Source: Microbispora hainanensis (GTDB lineage: Bacteria; Actinomycetota; Actinomycetes; Streptosporangiales; Streptosporangiaceae). Taken from it: 64,000 nucleotides of DNA. Made by a program: the position numbers and the translations under genes. Below the pieces are notes generated by a model. That model was not told the origin of the DNA, did no database searches, and was given only the letters and a program-made list of their open reading frames with translations. Of this stretch, positions 55,024 to 63,638 are shown in pieces (within the stretch, counting starts at the first letter, position 1; every line of letters begins with the position of its first letter). The stretch lies in NCBI RefSeq assembly GCF_006874475.1, contig NZ_VIRM01000039.1, positions 16,408 through 80,407 of the forward strand, given 5' to 3'.

Positions 55024-56187
55024 ATGCGGACAGACACCTCCTCCCACTCGTGGATGCTCTCCCTTTCCGACCAGTCGAAGGTCCGGTTGCCGGGGACGGA
55101 CCGGGCCCGCGACCCGGCCGCCTCGCTGGAGATGGCCGGCCATGCCGCGCGCAGGGCGGGGGTCACCAGGGTCGCGGACATCACGATGCTCGACACCCTC
55201 GGCATCCCGACGTTCCAGGCGATAAGGCCCACGGCCCGGACCCTCGCCGTCTCCCAGGGGAAGGGCGTCACCCCCGACCTGGCGAAGCTGTCCGCGATGA
55301 TGGAGGCCATCGAGCTGTGGCACGCGGAGCAGCCGATGCGCCCGGTGACGACGGCCTCCCCGCGCGACGTGGCCGGGGAGCTGGTCTACGACGTCCACGC
55401 TCTCCCGCTGTGCACGCCGACCCTGCTGCACGACGGCCTGCCGGTGGAGTGGGTCGTCGCGAGGTCGCTGGTCGACGGGTCGCGGACCCTCGTCCCCAGG
55501 GACGTGGTGGAGTTCACCCTCGTCCGCAGGACGGGCTGGAACCCCCCGGCGTTCTTCTCCTCGACCAATGGGCTGGCCAGCGGGAACACGCAGGCGGAGG
55601 CCGTACTGCACGCCTTGTATGAGGTGATCGAGCGCGACGCGGTGACGGCCTTCGTCACCGGCGGCGACAAAGGCGTCCGGATCGACCCGCGTACGCTCGG
55701 GTCGCCGGTGATCGACGACCTGTGCGCGACGATGGAGCGGGCCGGGGTCCGCCTGGACGCGAGGTCTCTGACGTCGCCGACCGGGCTGCCGTGCTTCGTC
55801 GCCCGGATCACCTGCGACGACTATCCGCCGCCGTTCCTGGGCTTCGGGTGCCACCTGAGCTCCGAGATCGCGCTCAGCCGCGCCCTCACCGAGGCCGCGC
55901 AGGCCAGGCTGGGCTACGTCTCGGGCGCGCGTGACGACCTGCGGCCCGACATCCAGGACGACCTGGCCGCCAAGCGCCGGCCGGAGCCGGCCGAGGAGGC
56001 GGCGGGGCCGATATCGCCCGCTCACGCGCACGCGAGCCTGGTCGACGACCTGGAGGACGTGGTGAAACGGGCCGCGGTCGCCTTCTCCCACGCGCCCCTC
56101 GTCGTCGACCTGACGAGGGAGGACGCCGGAGTCCCGGTCGTCAGGGTGCTGGCGCCGGGCAGCCGCGTCTGTGCGGAGGTCTTCTGA
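55024..56187 (+). CDS. YcaO-domain enzyme
   Basis: A 387-residue YcaO protein. These enzymes use ATP to phosphorylate a peptide amide oxygen, giving azolines, amidines or thioamides. ATP-site segments are visible: SAMMEAIELWHAEQP, then FSSTNGLASGNT and AVLHALYEVIERDAVTAFV, and ALTEAAQARLG. It ends CAEVF with no PxPxP tail, the mark of azoline-forming partners. No ThiF-like docking protein or flavin dehydrogenase is in the window. Together with the TfuA gene next door this favours thioamide formation, as proposed for other YcaO-TfuA pairs. Confidence 0.93.
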   Translation: MRTDTSSHSWMLSLSDQSKVRLPGTDRARDPAASLEMAGHAARRAGVTRVADITMLDTLGIPTFQAIRPTARTLAVSQGKGVTPDLAKLSAMMEAIELWHAEQPMRPVTTASPRDVAGELVYDVHALPLCTPTLLHDGLPVEWVVARSLVDGSRTLVPRDVVEFTLVRRTGWNPPAFFSSTNGLASGNTQAEAVLHALYEVIERDAVTAFVTGGDKGVRIDPRTLGSPVIDDLCATMERAGVRLDARSLTSPTGLPCFVARITCDDYPPPFLGFGCHLSSEIALSRALTEAAQARLGYVSGARDDLRPDIQDDLAAKRRPEPAEEAAGPISPAHAHASLVDDLEDVVKRAAVAFSHAPLVVDLTREDAGVPVVRVLAPGSRVCAEVF

Positions 56188-56248
56188 TGAGCCTGAGGTC
56201 TTCTGATGAGCCGGGCCTTCTGATGAGCCGGGGTCTTCTGACAAGCGG
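56176..56248. repeat. tandem repeat of the ycaO 3' end
   Basis: About four copies of GTCTTCTGATGAGCC-type units of 17-19 bases start within the last ycaO codons (56176-56194, 56195-56213, 56214-56230, 56231-56248) and run up to the TfuA gene. Each copy repeats the TGATGA stop-start region, so translational re-initiation sites were multiplied. Confidence 0.8.
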
Positions 56249-56257
56249 GGTGGTCCG

Positions 56258-57661
56258 ATGAGCTCGCCGAACGTGGTCGTCTACACCGGGCCGACGGTCT
56301 CCCATCACGAGGTCCTGAGCGTCGTGCCGCACGCGCGGGTGCGGCCGCCCGTGGCCCGGGGCGATCTGCTCGCCGAGACCTGGAGCAGCGACGACACCGC
56401 CGTCATCATCGACGGCTACTACCGCGAACGGCTGTCGGTGGGCCACAAGGAGATCCTCTGGCTGCTCGACGAGGGCGTGCACGTCATCGGGGCGGCGAGC
56501 ATGGGCGCCCTGCGCGCGGCCGAGCTGAGCCCGTACGGCATGAGCGGCGCCGGGACCGTGTTCGACATGTACGCGACCGGCGAGGTCGACGGGGACGACG
56601 AGGTCGCCGTGGTGCACGGACCGGCCGACCGGGGATACCCCGCCGTGACGGTGGCGCTGGTCAACATCCGGTACGGCTGCCGCGAGGGGGCGCGTACGGG
56701 CCTGGTCCCGGCTGAGGCCGGGGACCGGATCGTGCGGGCCGCCAAGGCGCTGCCCTTCATGCGGCGGACCTGGCACGAGCTGGACGCGGCGGTCGGCTCC
56801 GGCGACCGCGAGCACCTCGCGACGCTGGAGCGGCTGATCGGCACGGGGGAGTGGGACGTCAAGCGGCGGGACGCGATGGCGGCGCTGCGCGCGGCCGGCG
56901 AGCGCGCTGAGGCCAAACCCGGCGCCAAACCCGGCGCCGGATCCGACGCCAAATCCGACGCCAAATCCGACGCCGGATCCGACGAGAGATCCGACGAGAG
57001 ATCCGATGCGTGGACCGCCGGCACGGCGCTGACGGGGATCACCCACTACGAGGCGCTCAGATGGCGGTCGAGGCGGGAGTACGCGCCCGGCAGGTCGATG
57101 ACCGACCTCGACGTCCTGAACGCGGGGCGGCTGTTCGGCGACGACTACCCCCATCTGCACGAGGAGGCGCTGACCGGCCTGCTGCCGGGCTTCGCCGCAG
57201 ATCAGGGCCTCGGCCTGGAGGCGTACGCCCGCGCCAGGCTCGGGGTCGCCGAGTCCGCGGCCCTGCCGCCCGTCCTCGCGTCGTGGCTCACGGAAACGGA
57301 ACTCGCCGCCCTCCCCGTCGCCGAGCAGCTCCGGCTGGTCATGGTGCGGGTCTGGCCGGCCTGGCAGTCGGAAGACTGGAGGCCCGTCGTCCTCGAACGG
57401 GTCAGGGAGTCGGGCCACTGGCACGAGTGGTCCGAGATCGTCGAGCGCGCCGACGAGGCCGCGGAGCGGACCCGGGGCAGGCTCGCCGTCCCGCCGCCGG
57501 AGATCTGCGCGAAGATCTTCCTCCGCCGCTGGCACCGCAAGGGGACCTCGGCGGAGGTCGAGCTGGCCCGGCGGGGCTTCACCGGCATGCCGGAGCTGGG
57601 ACACACCGTCAGGAGGTTCTTCGCCCTCGACGTCCAGAACGCGCGTGCCGCCGCCCGGTGA
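56258..57661 (+). CDS. TfuA-like protein
   Basis: A 467-residue TfuA-family protein, partner of YcaO. The conserved N-terminal domain reads VVYTGPTVSHHEVL, AVIIDGYYRERLSVGHKEIL, then VIGAASMGALRAAELSPYGM. TfuA proteins are thought to deliver sulfur (from a sulfur carrier) to the YcaO-activated amide. The C-terminal half is longer than the basic TfuA domain and includes an acidic AKSDAKSDAGSDERSDERSD repeat insert and helical segments ending RRGFTGMPELGHTVR. It starts 70 bases after ycaO and is probably in the same transcript. Confidence 0.9.
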   Translation: MSSPNVVVYTGPTVSHHEVLSVVPHARVRPPVARGDLLAETWSSDDTAVIIDGYYRERLSVGHKEILWLLDEGVHVIGAASMGALRAAELSPYGMSGAGTVFDMYATGEVDGDDEVAVVHGPADRGYPAVTVALVNIRYGCREGARTGLVPAEAGDRIVRAAKALPFMRRTWHELDAAVGSGDREHLATLERLIGTGEWDVKRRDAMAALRAAGERAEAKPGAKPGAGSDAKSDAKSDAGSDERSDERSDAWTAGTALTGITHYEALRWRSRREYAPGRSMTDLDVLNAGRLFGDDYPHLHEEALTGLLPGFAADQGLGLEAYARARLGVAESAALPPVLASWLTETELAALPVAEQLRLVMVRVWPAWQSEDWRPVVLERVRESGHWHEWSEIVERADEAAERTRGRLAVPPPEICAKIFLRRWHRKGTSAEVELARRGFTGMPELGHTVRRFFALDVQNARAAAR

Positions 57662-57696
57662 GCCGGCGAGTGAACGTATGCGGCGGGCCGGGGGAC

Positions 57697-57846
57697 ATGG
57701 CCGCCCGAGGGGCGGACAAGAAGGACAGCGCGCCCACGAGCACGGCGGCCGCTGCGGCCCGGACCGCGTCTCCGGAACCGCCGGCGTCTCCGGAACCGCC
57801 GGCGTGCCCGGAACGGCCGGCATGCTTCGGGAGGGGACGGCCATGA
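57697..57846 (+). CDS. possible 49-residue peptide overlapping the P450 start
   Basis: A small frame from ATG 57697 (GTG 57670 also possible) whose stop forms an ATGA overlap with the P450 start codon. It has an Ala/Thr-rich start (SAPTSTAAAAARTASPE) and ends in a Pro/Cys-rich tail PPACPERPACFGRGRP built from 15-base repeats. The overlap suggests coupling, but the repeats and composition may be chance. If real it could be a second substrate peptide. Weak call. Confidence 0.25.
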   Translation: MAARGADKKDSAPTSTAAAAARTASPEPPASPEPPACPERPACFGRGRP

Positions 57847-59105
57847 CCACGACCACCCCTGAGCAGCCGTTCGACCCGGCGGCCGCGCGGCATCGTCCGA
57901 ACCCTCACGCGCTGTTGCGTCGCATGCGCGAGCACGCGCCGGTCTACCGGTATGTGAGCCCGGCGAGCGGCCGGGTGCTGTGGTATCTGACGCGGTACGC
58001 CGACGTGCAGCGCGCGCTGCTCGACCCGGACGTCGGGCGTCAGCTCGACCGGCTGCCCCCCGACCTCGCCGCGCCGCACCGCCGGGCGGAGAGCCGCGAC
58101 CCGCTGGCCATGCTGCGGCGCACCGTGTTCCATCTCGACCCGCCCGATCACACGCGCATACGCCGGCTGATGGCGCCGGCCTTCGGCATCCGTACGGTGG
58201 CCGTGCTGGAGCGGCACGTCCACCGGGTCGCGAGCGAGCTGGTCGAGGGCATGGCGGCCGCCGGAGGCGAGGCCGACCTGATCCGTGACCTGGCGCTGCC
58301 GCTGCCGATCCTGGTCGTCGCCGAGCTGCTCGGCCTGCCCTTCGAGGACCGCGCCCGGCTGCGGGGGTGGAGCGACGAGATCGTGGGCAGCGGGGACCCG
58401 TTCCGGGTGCGCTGCGCCGGCCTGGAGTTCATGGCGTACGCCAACGAGAGGATCGAAGAGCGGCGGGCGCATCCGGGGGAGGACCTGCTGTCCCGGCTCG
58501 CCGAGGCGGAACGGGCGGGCGGGATCAGCCGCGTCGAACTGATCTCCAGCGTGTTCCAGCTGCTGCTCGCCGGAGACGAGACGACGGTCAACCTGATCGG
58601 CAACGGCGTGCTGGAGCTGCTGCGGCACCCTGGCGAGCTGGAGCGGCTGCGCGCCCGCCCGGAGCTGATCGGCTCGATGGTCGAGGAGGCGCTGCGCTAC
58701 AACGGCCCCGTCGGGCACTCCCGGCCGCTGTACGCCCTCGCCGACGTCGAGATCGGCGGCACGGTGATCCCCCGCGGGGACATCGTGGTGCCGGTGCTGC
58801 TGGCGGCCAACCGCGACCCCGCGGTCTTTCCCCGCCCGGACGTCTTCGACATCGGCCGCAGCCCCAACCGCCACCTGGGCTTCGGCCACGGCGCCCACTT
58901 CTGCCTCGGCGCGGCCCTGGCGCGGCTGCAGGCCACGGCGGCCATCGGCGCGCTGGTGCGCCGCTTTCCCGCGATCGGCCTGGCGGTCGATCCCGCCGGC
59001 CTGGAGTGGACGCCCGACCTCTTCCTGCACGGCGTACGCCGCCTGCCCCTGCGGCTGCGCGCTCGCCGCACCACCTGTAACACGCCGAAAGGAGCCGGCC
59101 CATGA
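57843..59105 (+). CDS. cytochrome P450
   Basis: A 420-residue soluble bacterial P450, probably a hydroxylase or oxidative cross-linker of the peptide product. ATG 57843 follows GGGAGGGG. I-helix oxygen motif LLLAGDETTV, K-helix EEALR (ExxR) and haem signature GFGHGAHFCLG with Cys354 are all present. A ferredoxin gene is not nearby. It ends in an ATGA overlap with the methyltransferase, so the two are coupled. Confidence 0.95.
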   Translation: MTTTTPEQPFDPAAARHRPNPHALLRRMREHAPVYRYVSPASGRVLWYLTRYADVQRALLDPDVGRQLDRLPPDLAAPHRRAESRDPLAMLRRTVFHLDPPDHTRIRRLMAPAFGIRTVAVLERHVHRVASELVEGMAAAGGEADLIRDLALPLPILVVAELLGLPFEDRARLRGWSDEIVGSGDPFRVRCAGLEFMAYANERIEERRAHPGEDLLSRLAEAERAGGISRVELISSVFQLLLAGDETTVNLIGNGVLELLRHPGELERLRARPELIGSMVEEALRYNGPVGHSRPLYALADVEIGGTVIPRGDIVVPVLLAANRDPAVFPRPDVFDIGRSPNRHLGFGHGAHFCLGAALARLQATAAIGALVRRFPAIGLAVDPAGLEWTPDLFLHGVRRLPLRLRARRTTCNTPKGAGP

Positions 59106-60136
59106 GCGACCGACCGCGAGGTCTCGCGGGGTACGCCGCCCTGTCCCGGATGGCCTTCGGCTACCAGTCCTCGCAGATCCTCTACGCGGCCGTGCGGCTC
59201 GGGGTGCCGGATCTGCTGGCAGAGGGGCCCGCACCGGTGACGCGGCTCGCGGAGTCGACCGGGTCCGACCCGCACGCGCTCGGCCGGCTGCTGCGCGCAC
59301 TGGTGGTGCTGGGCGTGGCGGAGGAGGGGGAGCCCGGGTGGTTCGGGCTGACCGACCAGGGGCAGCCGCTGCGCGCCGACCACCCGTGGTCGATGCGCGC
59401 CGGCCTCCTGCTGCTCGGCGACCCCGACACCTGGCGGGCGTGGGGGGCGCTGACCGACAGCGTACGGACCGGTGAGGCGGCGTGGGACCGCGCGCACGGC
59501 AGGCCGCTGTTCGACCACCTCGCCCGCCACCCGGAGCTGTCGGCGGTGTTCAACAGGGCGATGCACGAGGGCACCGAGCGGATCGCGCCCGCGCTCCCCA
59601 GGGCGTACGACTTCGGCAGTGCCCACACCGTCGTGGACGTCGGCGGCGGGAACGGCGCGCTGCTGGCCGCGGTGCTGGCCGCGACCCCGGGACTCAAGGG
59701 GATCCTGTTCGACACCGCGGACGGGCTCGCGGGCGCCGCAGAGGAGCTCCGGCGGGCGGGGCTGTCCGACCGGTGCTCCATCGAGGCCGGCGACTTCTTC
59801 GAGGCCGTGCCCGAGGGCGACGTCATGCTGGTCAAGGGCGTCCTGCACGACTGGGACGACGAGCGCTGCATCGCTCTCCTGCGCAGTTGCCGCAGGTCGA
59901 TCGCGGCGGACGGCCGGCTGCTCGTGCTGGAGCCGGTGATGCCGTCCGGTCTCGGCACGCCGGAGGCGGCGGGAGCCGTCATGAGCGACATCGCCATGCT
60001 CGTCTACACCGGAGGAAGGGAACGCGGCATGACCGAGTTCCGGGACCTGCTGGCCGCGGCCGGGTTCGACCTGGCCGAGGTCACGCCGCCGCTGGGCGGA
60101 TCGGACATCCGGGCCCTCGTCGCCAAACCGGCCTGA
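59102..60136 (+). CDS. SAM-dependent O-methyltransferase
   Basis: A 344-residue methyltransferase of the O-methyltransferase 2 (hydroxyneurosporene/caffeate type) family. An N-terminal winged-helix dimerisation domain (LSRMAFGYQSSQILYAAVRLG, then DPHALGRLLRALVVLGV) precedes the SAM fold with motif I VVDVGGGNGALLAAVLA. KGVLHDWDDERC carries the catalytic His-Asp. Last gene of the rightward arm; it probably methylates a hydroxyl made by the P450. Convergent with the FAD oxidoreductase at a gap of only 19 bases. Confidence 0.94.
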   Translation: MSDRPRGLAGYAALSRMAFGYQSSQILYAAVRLGVPDLLAEGPAPVTRLAESTGSDPHALGRLLRALVVLGVAEEGEPGWFGLTDQGQPLRADHPWSMRAGLLLLGDPDTWRAWGALTDSVRTGEAAWDRAHGRPLFDHLARHPELSAVFNRAMHEGTERIAPALPRAYDFGSAHTVVDVGGGNGALLAAVLAATPGLKGILFDTADGLAGAAEELRRAGLSDRCSIEAGDFFEAVPEGDVMLVKGVLHDWDDERCIALLRSCRRSIAADGRLLVLEPVMPSGLGTPEAAGAVMSDIAMLVYTGGRERGMTEFRDLLAAAGFDLAEVTPPLGGSDIRALVAKPA

Positions 60137-60155
60137 GCCTGCGACGGGAGGCGCC

Positions 60156-61649
60156 TCACCCGGTGGCGGCGGTGAAGCGGGTGCGCCGCCATGCGGCCAG
60201 GGCCGGATGCTGCGCGATCGCCTCCTCGGCCGTGAGGAGGGGCTCCGGCCGCCCGGTCAGCACCCGGGCGATCTCCGACCTGTCCGTCGCGGCGTCGGCG
60301 GAGATCAACGTCTGGACGCCGAAGAAGTCGGCGGCGAGTCGCGGGCTGCTCAGCTTCGCCTGGGCCAGGCGGGTGCGGATCTCGCGTTCGAACGCGTTGG
60401 GCTCCCGCCGCGGCGCACCGTCACACCCAGAACGCCCGGTGTCCCGCTCCGCGGCCCGGTCTCTGGTTCGCTCGCCGGTCCGCTTGCCGGCCCGCGCGGT
60501 GTCCTGCCCGGTGTCCTGCCCGGTGTCCTGCTCGGTGTCCTGCTCGATCGCCATCCGCCAGGACCGCTCGGCCTCCGCCGCGAGGGCGGCCTGAAGCCGG
60601 GTGAACAGGGACGGCCCGATCCCGTGCCGCGCCAGCTCCTCGCGCAGCCTGAGCGCGCCGAGCGCGGCGACCGACATGCCGTGCGAGTGGATCGGGTTCA
60701 CCGCGACGGCGGCGTCGCCGACGACGGCGAAACCGGCGGGCAGGCGCGCCCGCTCGAAGAACCGCCTCCTGTTGACGGTGTCGCGATACGGCCGGACGAC
60801 GCCGAGGGGGGTGGCCTCCGCCATGAGGTCCGCCACGATCGGGTGGCGCAGCGAGCGTGCGAAGGCCGTGAAGCCCTGCTCGTCCGTCGGCGGCTCGCCG
60901 CCGGGGGTGCCGGTCAGCGTGACGATCCACCGGCCGTCCTCGACGGGGAACAGCGTCGCCCCCCGGGCGGGCCGGCCCTTCTCCACACCGGGGTGCAGCA
61001 TGATGGCCGGGATCGTCGCGGCCAGGTCGCCGGGCGCCTGGTAGAGGCGCGTCGCGTAGGCCAGCCCGGTGGCGACCGACACCTCCTCGACGTCCCCGGC
61101 GCCGATCTCGGCGAGCCACCGCGGCGACCGCGAGCGGCGTCCCGTCGCGTCGACGACGAGGTCCGTGCGTACGGTCTCGGGCGGCGCGCCCTGCCTGCTG
61201 ACCGCGACGCCGGTGATCCGGGCCTCGTCTCCGATGAGCCCGAGCGCTCGCGTGTCCTCCCAGACCTCGATGTCGCCGCCGCCGAGCGCACGCCGCCGTA
61301 CGACCTGGTCCAGCAGCGCACGGGTGCAGGAGATCAGGTGGGCGTCGGTGTGGAGGCGGCGGAACCAGCCGTCGGCGGAGTAGATGAGGGCGTCGCCGGG
61401 AAGGCCCCGCAGGTGCGCGCCGTTCGCGAGGAGGGCGTCGACCGTCCCGGGCAGCAACGCGTCCAGCGCCCGCGCGCCGCCGGCCACGAGCACGTGACTG
61501 TGGTGCGACTGCGGCAGCCCCCGCCGGGGGTGCGGACCCGACGGGTAGCGGTCGCCTTCGACCAGGACCACCTCGTCCGCGTGCCCGGCGAGCACGGTGG
61601 CGGTGAGCACGCCCGCGAGGCCGCCGCCGAGGACGACCGCCCGGCTCAT
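60156..61649 (-). CDS. FAD-dependent oxidoreductase
   Basis: A 497-residue flavoprotein of the p-hydroxybenzoate hydroxylase/geranylgeranyl-reductase superfamily. FAD motifs: VVLGGGLAGVLTATVLAG at the start, DLVVDATGRRSRSP, and FAVVGDAAVAVNPIHSHGMS. There is no Lys of the tryptophan-halogenase KxxEW type, so halogenation is less likely than hydroxylation or reduction. An EQDTGQDTGQDT repeat insert, from 12-base DNA repeats at about 60505-60545, lies in the C-terminal half. Last gene of the leftward arm, 73 bases beyond the PqqD-like gene. Confidence 0.9.
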   Translation of the reverse strand: MSRAVVLGGGLAGVLTATVLAGHADEVVLVEGDRYPSGPHPRRGLPQSHHSHVLVAGGARALDALLPGTVDALLANGAHLRGLPGDALIYSADGWFRRLHTDAHLISCTRALLDQVVRRRALGGGDIEVWEDTRALGLIGDEARITGVAVSRQGAPPETVRTDLVVDATGRRSRSPRWLAEIGAGDVEEVSVATGLAYATRLYQAPGDLAATIPAIMLHPGVEKGRPARGATLFPVEDGRWIVTLTGTPGGEPPTDEQGFTAFARSLRHPIVADLMAEATPLGVVRPYRDTVNRRRFFERARLPAGFAVVGDAAVAVNPIHSHGMSVAALGALRLREELARHGIGPSLFTRLQAALAAEAERSWRMAIEQDTEQDTGQDTGQDTARAGKRTGERTRDRAAERDTGRSGCDGAPRREPNAFEREIRTRLAQAKLSSPRLAADFFGVQTLISADAATDRSEIARVLTGRPEPLLTAEEAIAQHPALAAWRRTRFTAATG

Positions 61650-61722
61650 CCGACGAGGCCAGGCGGGCGCGGGACCGGCTGACTCGGGGCAGGGGGACGG
61701 GAACGGGTCGCCGGCCGACGCG

Positions 61723-62034
61723 TCACGACAGCGCCTCCTCCTTGACCGCCGGCTCCTCGGCGGGGACCTCCTCGATGAGACCCTGCTCGATCATGGTGCC
61801 GATGAACTCCTCGACGTCGGCGACGATGCGCCTGCTCATCGCGGAGTTGCTGCCGGCGAACTCGCGGGACAGCTTGAACATGACCGGTTCCCGCTCGCCG
61901 TCGCTCGCCACCAGCTTCCATATCCGGGAGCCGGTGTCGTTCAGGCTGTGGAAGTCGCCCGTCTCGGTGTTGTAGAGCGAGACGCCCTCCCCGGTCTCCT
62001 GCCAGATCACGGCCTCGCTGATCCGCAGTGACAC
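61723..62034 (-). CDS. PqqD-like (RRE) peptide-binding protein
   Basis: A 103-residue PqqD-family protein. GTG 62034 is the start: AGGAGG lies 5 bases before it and overlaps the stop codon region of the radical SAM gene. The fold is shown by VIWQETGEGVSLYNTETGDF, SLNDTGSRIWKLVA and the C-terminal VADVEEFIGTMIEQGLIEE. PqqD-like RiPP recognition elements bind the leader of the precursor and present it to the tailoring enzyme. Coupled to the radical SAM gene by an 11-base gap. Confidence 0.9.
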   Translation of the reverse strand: MSLRISEAVIWQETGEGVSLYNTETGDFHSLNDTGSRIWKLVASDGEREPVMFKLSREFAGSNSAMSRRIVADVEEFIGTMIEQGLIEEVPAEEPAVKEEALS

Positions 62035-62045
62035 ACTGACCTCCT

Positions 62046-63554
62046 CTATACGGGCGTGATGGGAAGCAACTCGCCGACCCTGACGGTGCCGCGCGAGGGG
62101 GGAACATAGGTCTTCCAGTCGTCGAAGACGGGATGGACGTCGCCGCTGACGACCAGGCGGGGCGTCGTCATCTCGCGGTCGTCGGCGGCGAGCTCCGACG
62201 GGCTGACACCGGCCTCCAGCCACAGCTGCGTGGCGATGCCGTGCCGCAGGATCCGGCACTGGTGGCGGCTGTTGCGCCGCAGGTCCCTCGACTCGGCCAT
62301 GTGCGCGGCCCGGCATCCGCCGCCGCAGGACGCCTTGATGTAGCACTTGGCGCAGTCGGCGTGGTAGTCGCCGCCGAGCACGGTGCTGGTGCGCATCTGG
62401 CGCAGGAGCGGCCCGGCGAAGATCTCCGACAGCCGCTGCCGCCGTACGTTGCCCGCGTGGTGCGCCCGCCCGGTGACGAGCTTGCACGGATAGACGTCGC
62501 CCAGCGAGTTGACGTAGATCTCGTTGCCGCCCATCCCGCAGTTCGCCTTCACCGAGCACGGCGTGATCGGCCGCGGGCCGTCCGGCAGCAGCTTGCCCGC
62601 GGCCGGAGACGTCCAGGTGATCCGCTGGATCCGCATGTGGTCTTCCCAGCCGAAGTCGTACTCGTCGGTCTCGCCCCGGCCCAGGTCGTTGTGGTACATC
62701 AGCCGGATGCTGTGGACCTCCAGCCCCTCGGCGAACCTCGCGAAGTCCTCCAGCTCGTCCACATTGCCGGAGGTGACGATGTGGTTGATCCGCGGCACCA
62801 CACCGGCGTCGTTGAGCAGCCGCAGGGCGCGGTAGGTCCGGGCGAAGGAGCCGGCGCCGCGCGTGCGGTCGTGGGTCTCGGCCGTGCCGCCGTCGACGCT
62901 CACCGTGACCATGCCGAACAGCTGGGCGAACCGCTTGGCCTGCTCGGGCTTCCTGATCATCGTGGCGTTGGTGACGATGTTCGACGTGAGCCCGCTGTCG
63001 TTGGCGTGCTCCACGATCCGGAACAGGTCCTTGCGGAGCATGGGCTCGCCGCCGGTGAAGATCATGGTCTTCGCCCCGATGGCGGCGACCTGGGAGACCA
63101 GGTCGAGCGACTCGGCGGTGGTGAGCTCCCCGGGAAGGCACTTCTCGGAGGAGGCGTAGCAGTACGGGCAGCGGAGGTTGCATCCGTCGGTGATCGCGTA
63201 ATACACCTGGCGGAGCGCCGGCTCCCTGATGCTGAGCTTCGGACGGTTCCCGTTGTAGTAGACGATGCAGTTGAGGATGAGCTTGGCCAGGGTCCGGTCG
63301 GTCGCGTCGATGTCGCCGGTGTCGTCTCCCTCATCGGCCTCGCCGGTCTGGCCGGTCTGGCCGAGGGGCGCCGGCTCCCCGCCGGTCCGGGGACGGGCCA
63401 GGGCCGTCAGGACGGCGAACTCGCGTGCGTCGAGGACGCAGCGGCCGCCCACCTGCGGGTTGAGGACCAGGTACTTCCCGTCGTGCACGAAGTAGGTCAG
63501 GTCTGCCGGTACGTCGATCAACGAGCGGTTCCGGGCGAGTTTCCCAGGCATCAT
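62046..63554 (-). CDS. radical SAM/SPASM peptide maturase
   Basis: A 502-residue enzyme. The N-terminal 55 residues resemble a PqqD-like winged helix (YFVHDGKYLVLNPQVGGRCV), followed by an acidic linker. The radical SAM cluster motif is CNLRCPYC (Cys125, Cys129, Cys132), with GGEP downstream. The SPASM region carries Cys residues for extra Fe-S clusters (ITPCSVKANCGMGG, DVYPCKL, CAKCYIKASCGGGC). Such enzymes make thioether or carbon-carbon links in ribosomal peptides. It lies directly downstream of the candidate precursor, with the PqqD-like gene after it. Confidence 0.95.
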   Translation of the reverse strand: MMPGKLARNRSLIDVPADLTYFVHDGKYLVLNPQVGGRCVLDAREFAVLTALARPRTGGEPAPLGQTGQTGEADEGDDTGDIDATDRTLAKLILNCIVYYNGNRPKLSIREPALRQVYYAITDGCNLRCPYCYASSEKCLPGELTTAESLDLVSQVAAIGAKTMIFTGGEPMLRKDLFRIVEHANDSGLTSNIVTNATMIRKPEQAKRFAQLFGMVTVSVDGGTAETHDRTRGAGSFARTYRALRLLNDAGVVPRINHIVTSGNVDELEDFARFAEGLEVHSIRLMYHNDLGRGETDEYDFGWEDHMRIQRITWTSPAAGKLLPDGPRPITPCSVKANCGMGGNEIYVNSLGDVYPCKLVTGRAHHAGNVRRQRLSEIFAGPLLRQMRTSTVLGGDYHADCAKCYIKASCGGGCRAAHMAESRDLRRNSRHQCRILRHGIATQLWLEAGVSPSELAADDREMTTPRLVVSGDVHPVFDDWKTYVPPSRGTVRVGELLPITPV

Positions 63555-63574
63555 TCCCCTTTGCGCGCTCAGCC

Positions 63575-63628
63575 GCAGGTGCGGCCCCAGACTCTGTGGG
63601 CGACGCGCGGCCGGAGCCGCACCCGCGA
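63575..63628 (-). terminator. attenuator-like hairpin between precursor and radical SAM gene
   Basis: Two arms (63575-63589 and 63614-63628) pair at 13 of 15 positions, with an uninterrupted 8-base core GGTGCGGC/GCCGCACC and a 24-base loop. There is no U-run. It could cut read-through so that the precursor mRNA exceeds the enzyme mRNA, a common RiPP arrangement. Confidence 0.6.
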
Positions 63629-63638
63629 ACCGTCCTGA

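Noticed and set aside
60156..61649. Flavin-dependent halogenase
   Set aside because: FAD motifs are present but the Lys and WxWxIP-type motifs of tryptophan halogenases are not seen.
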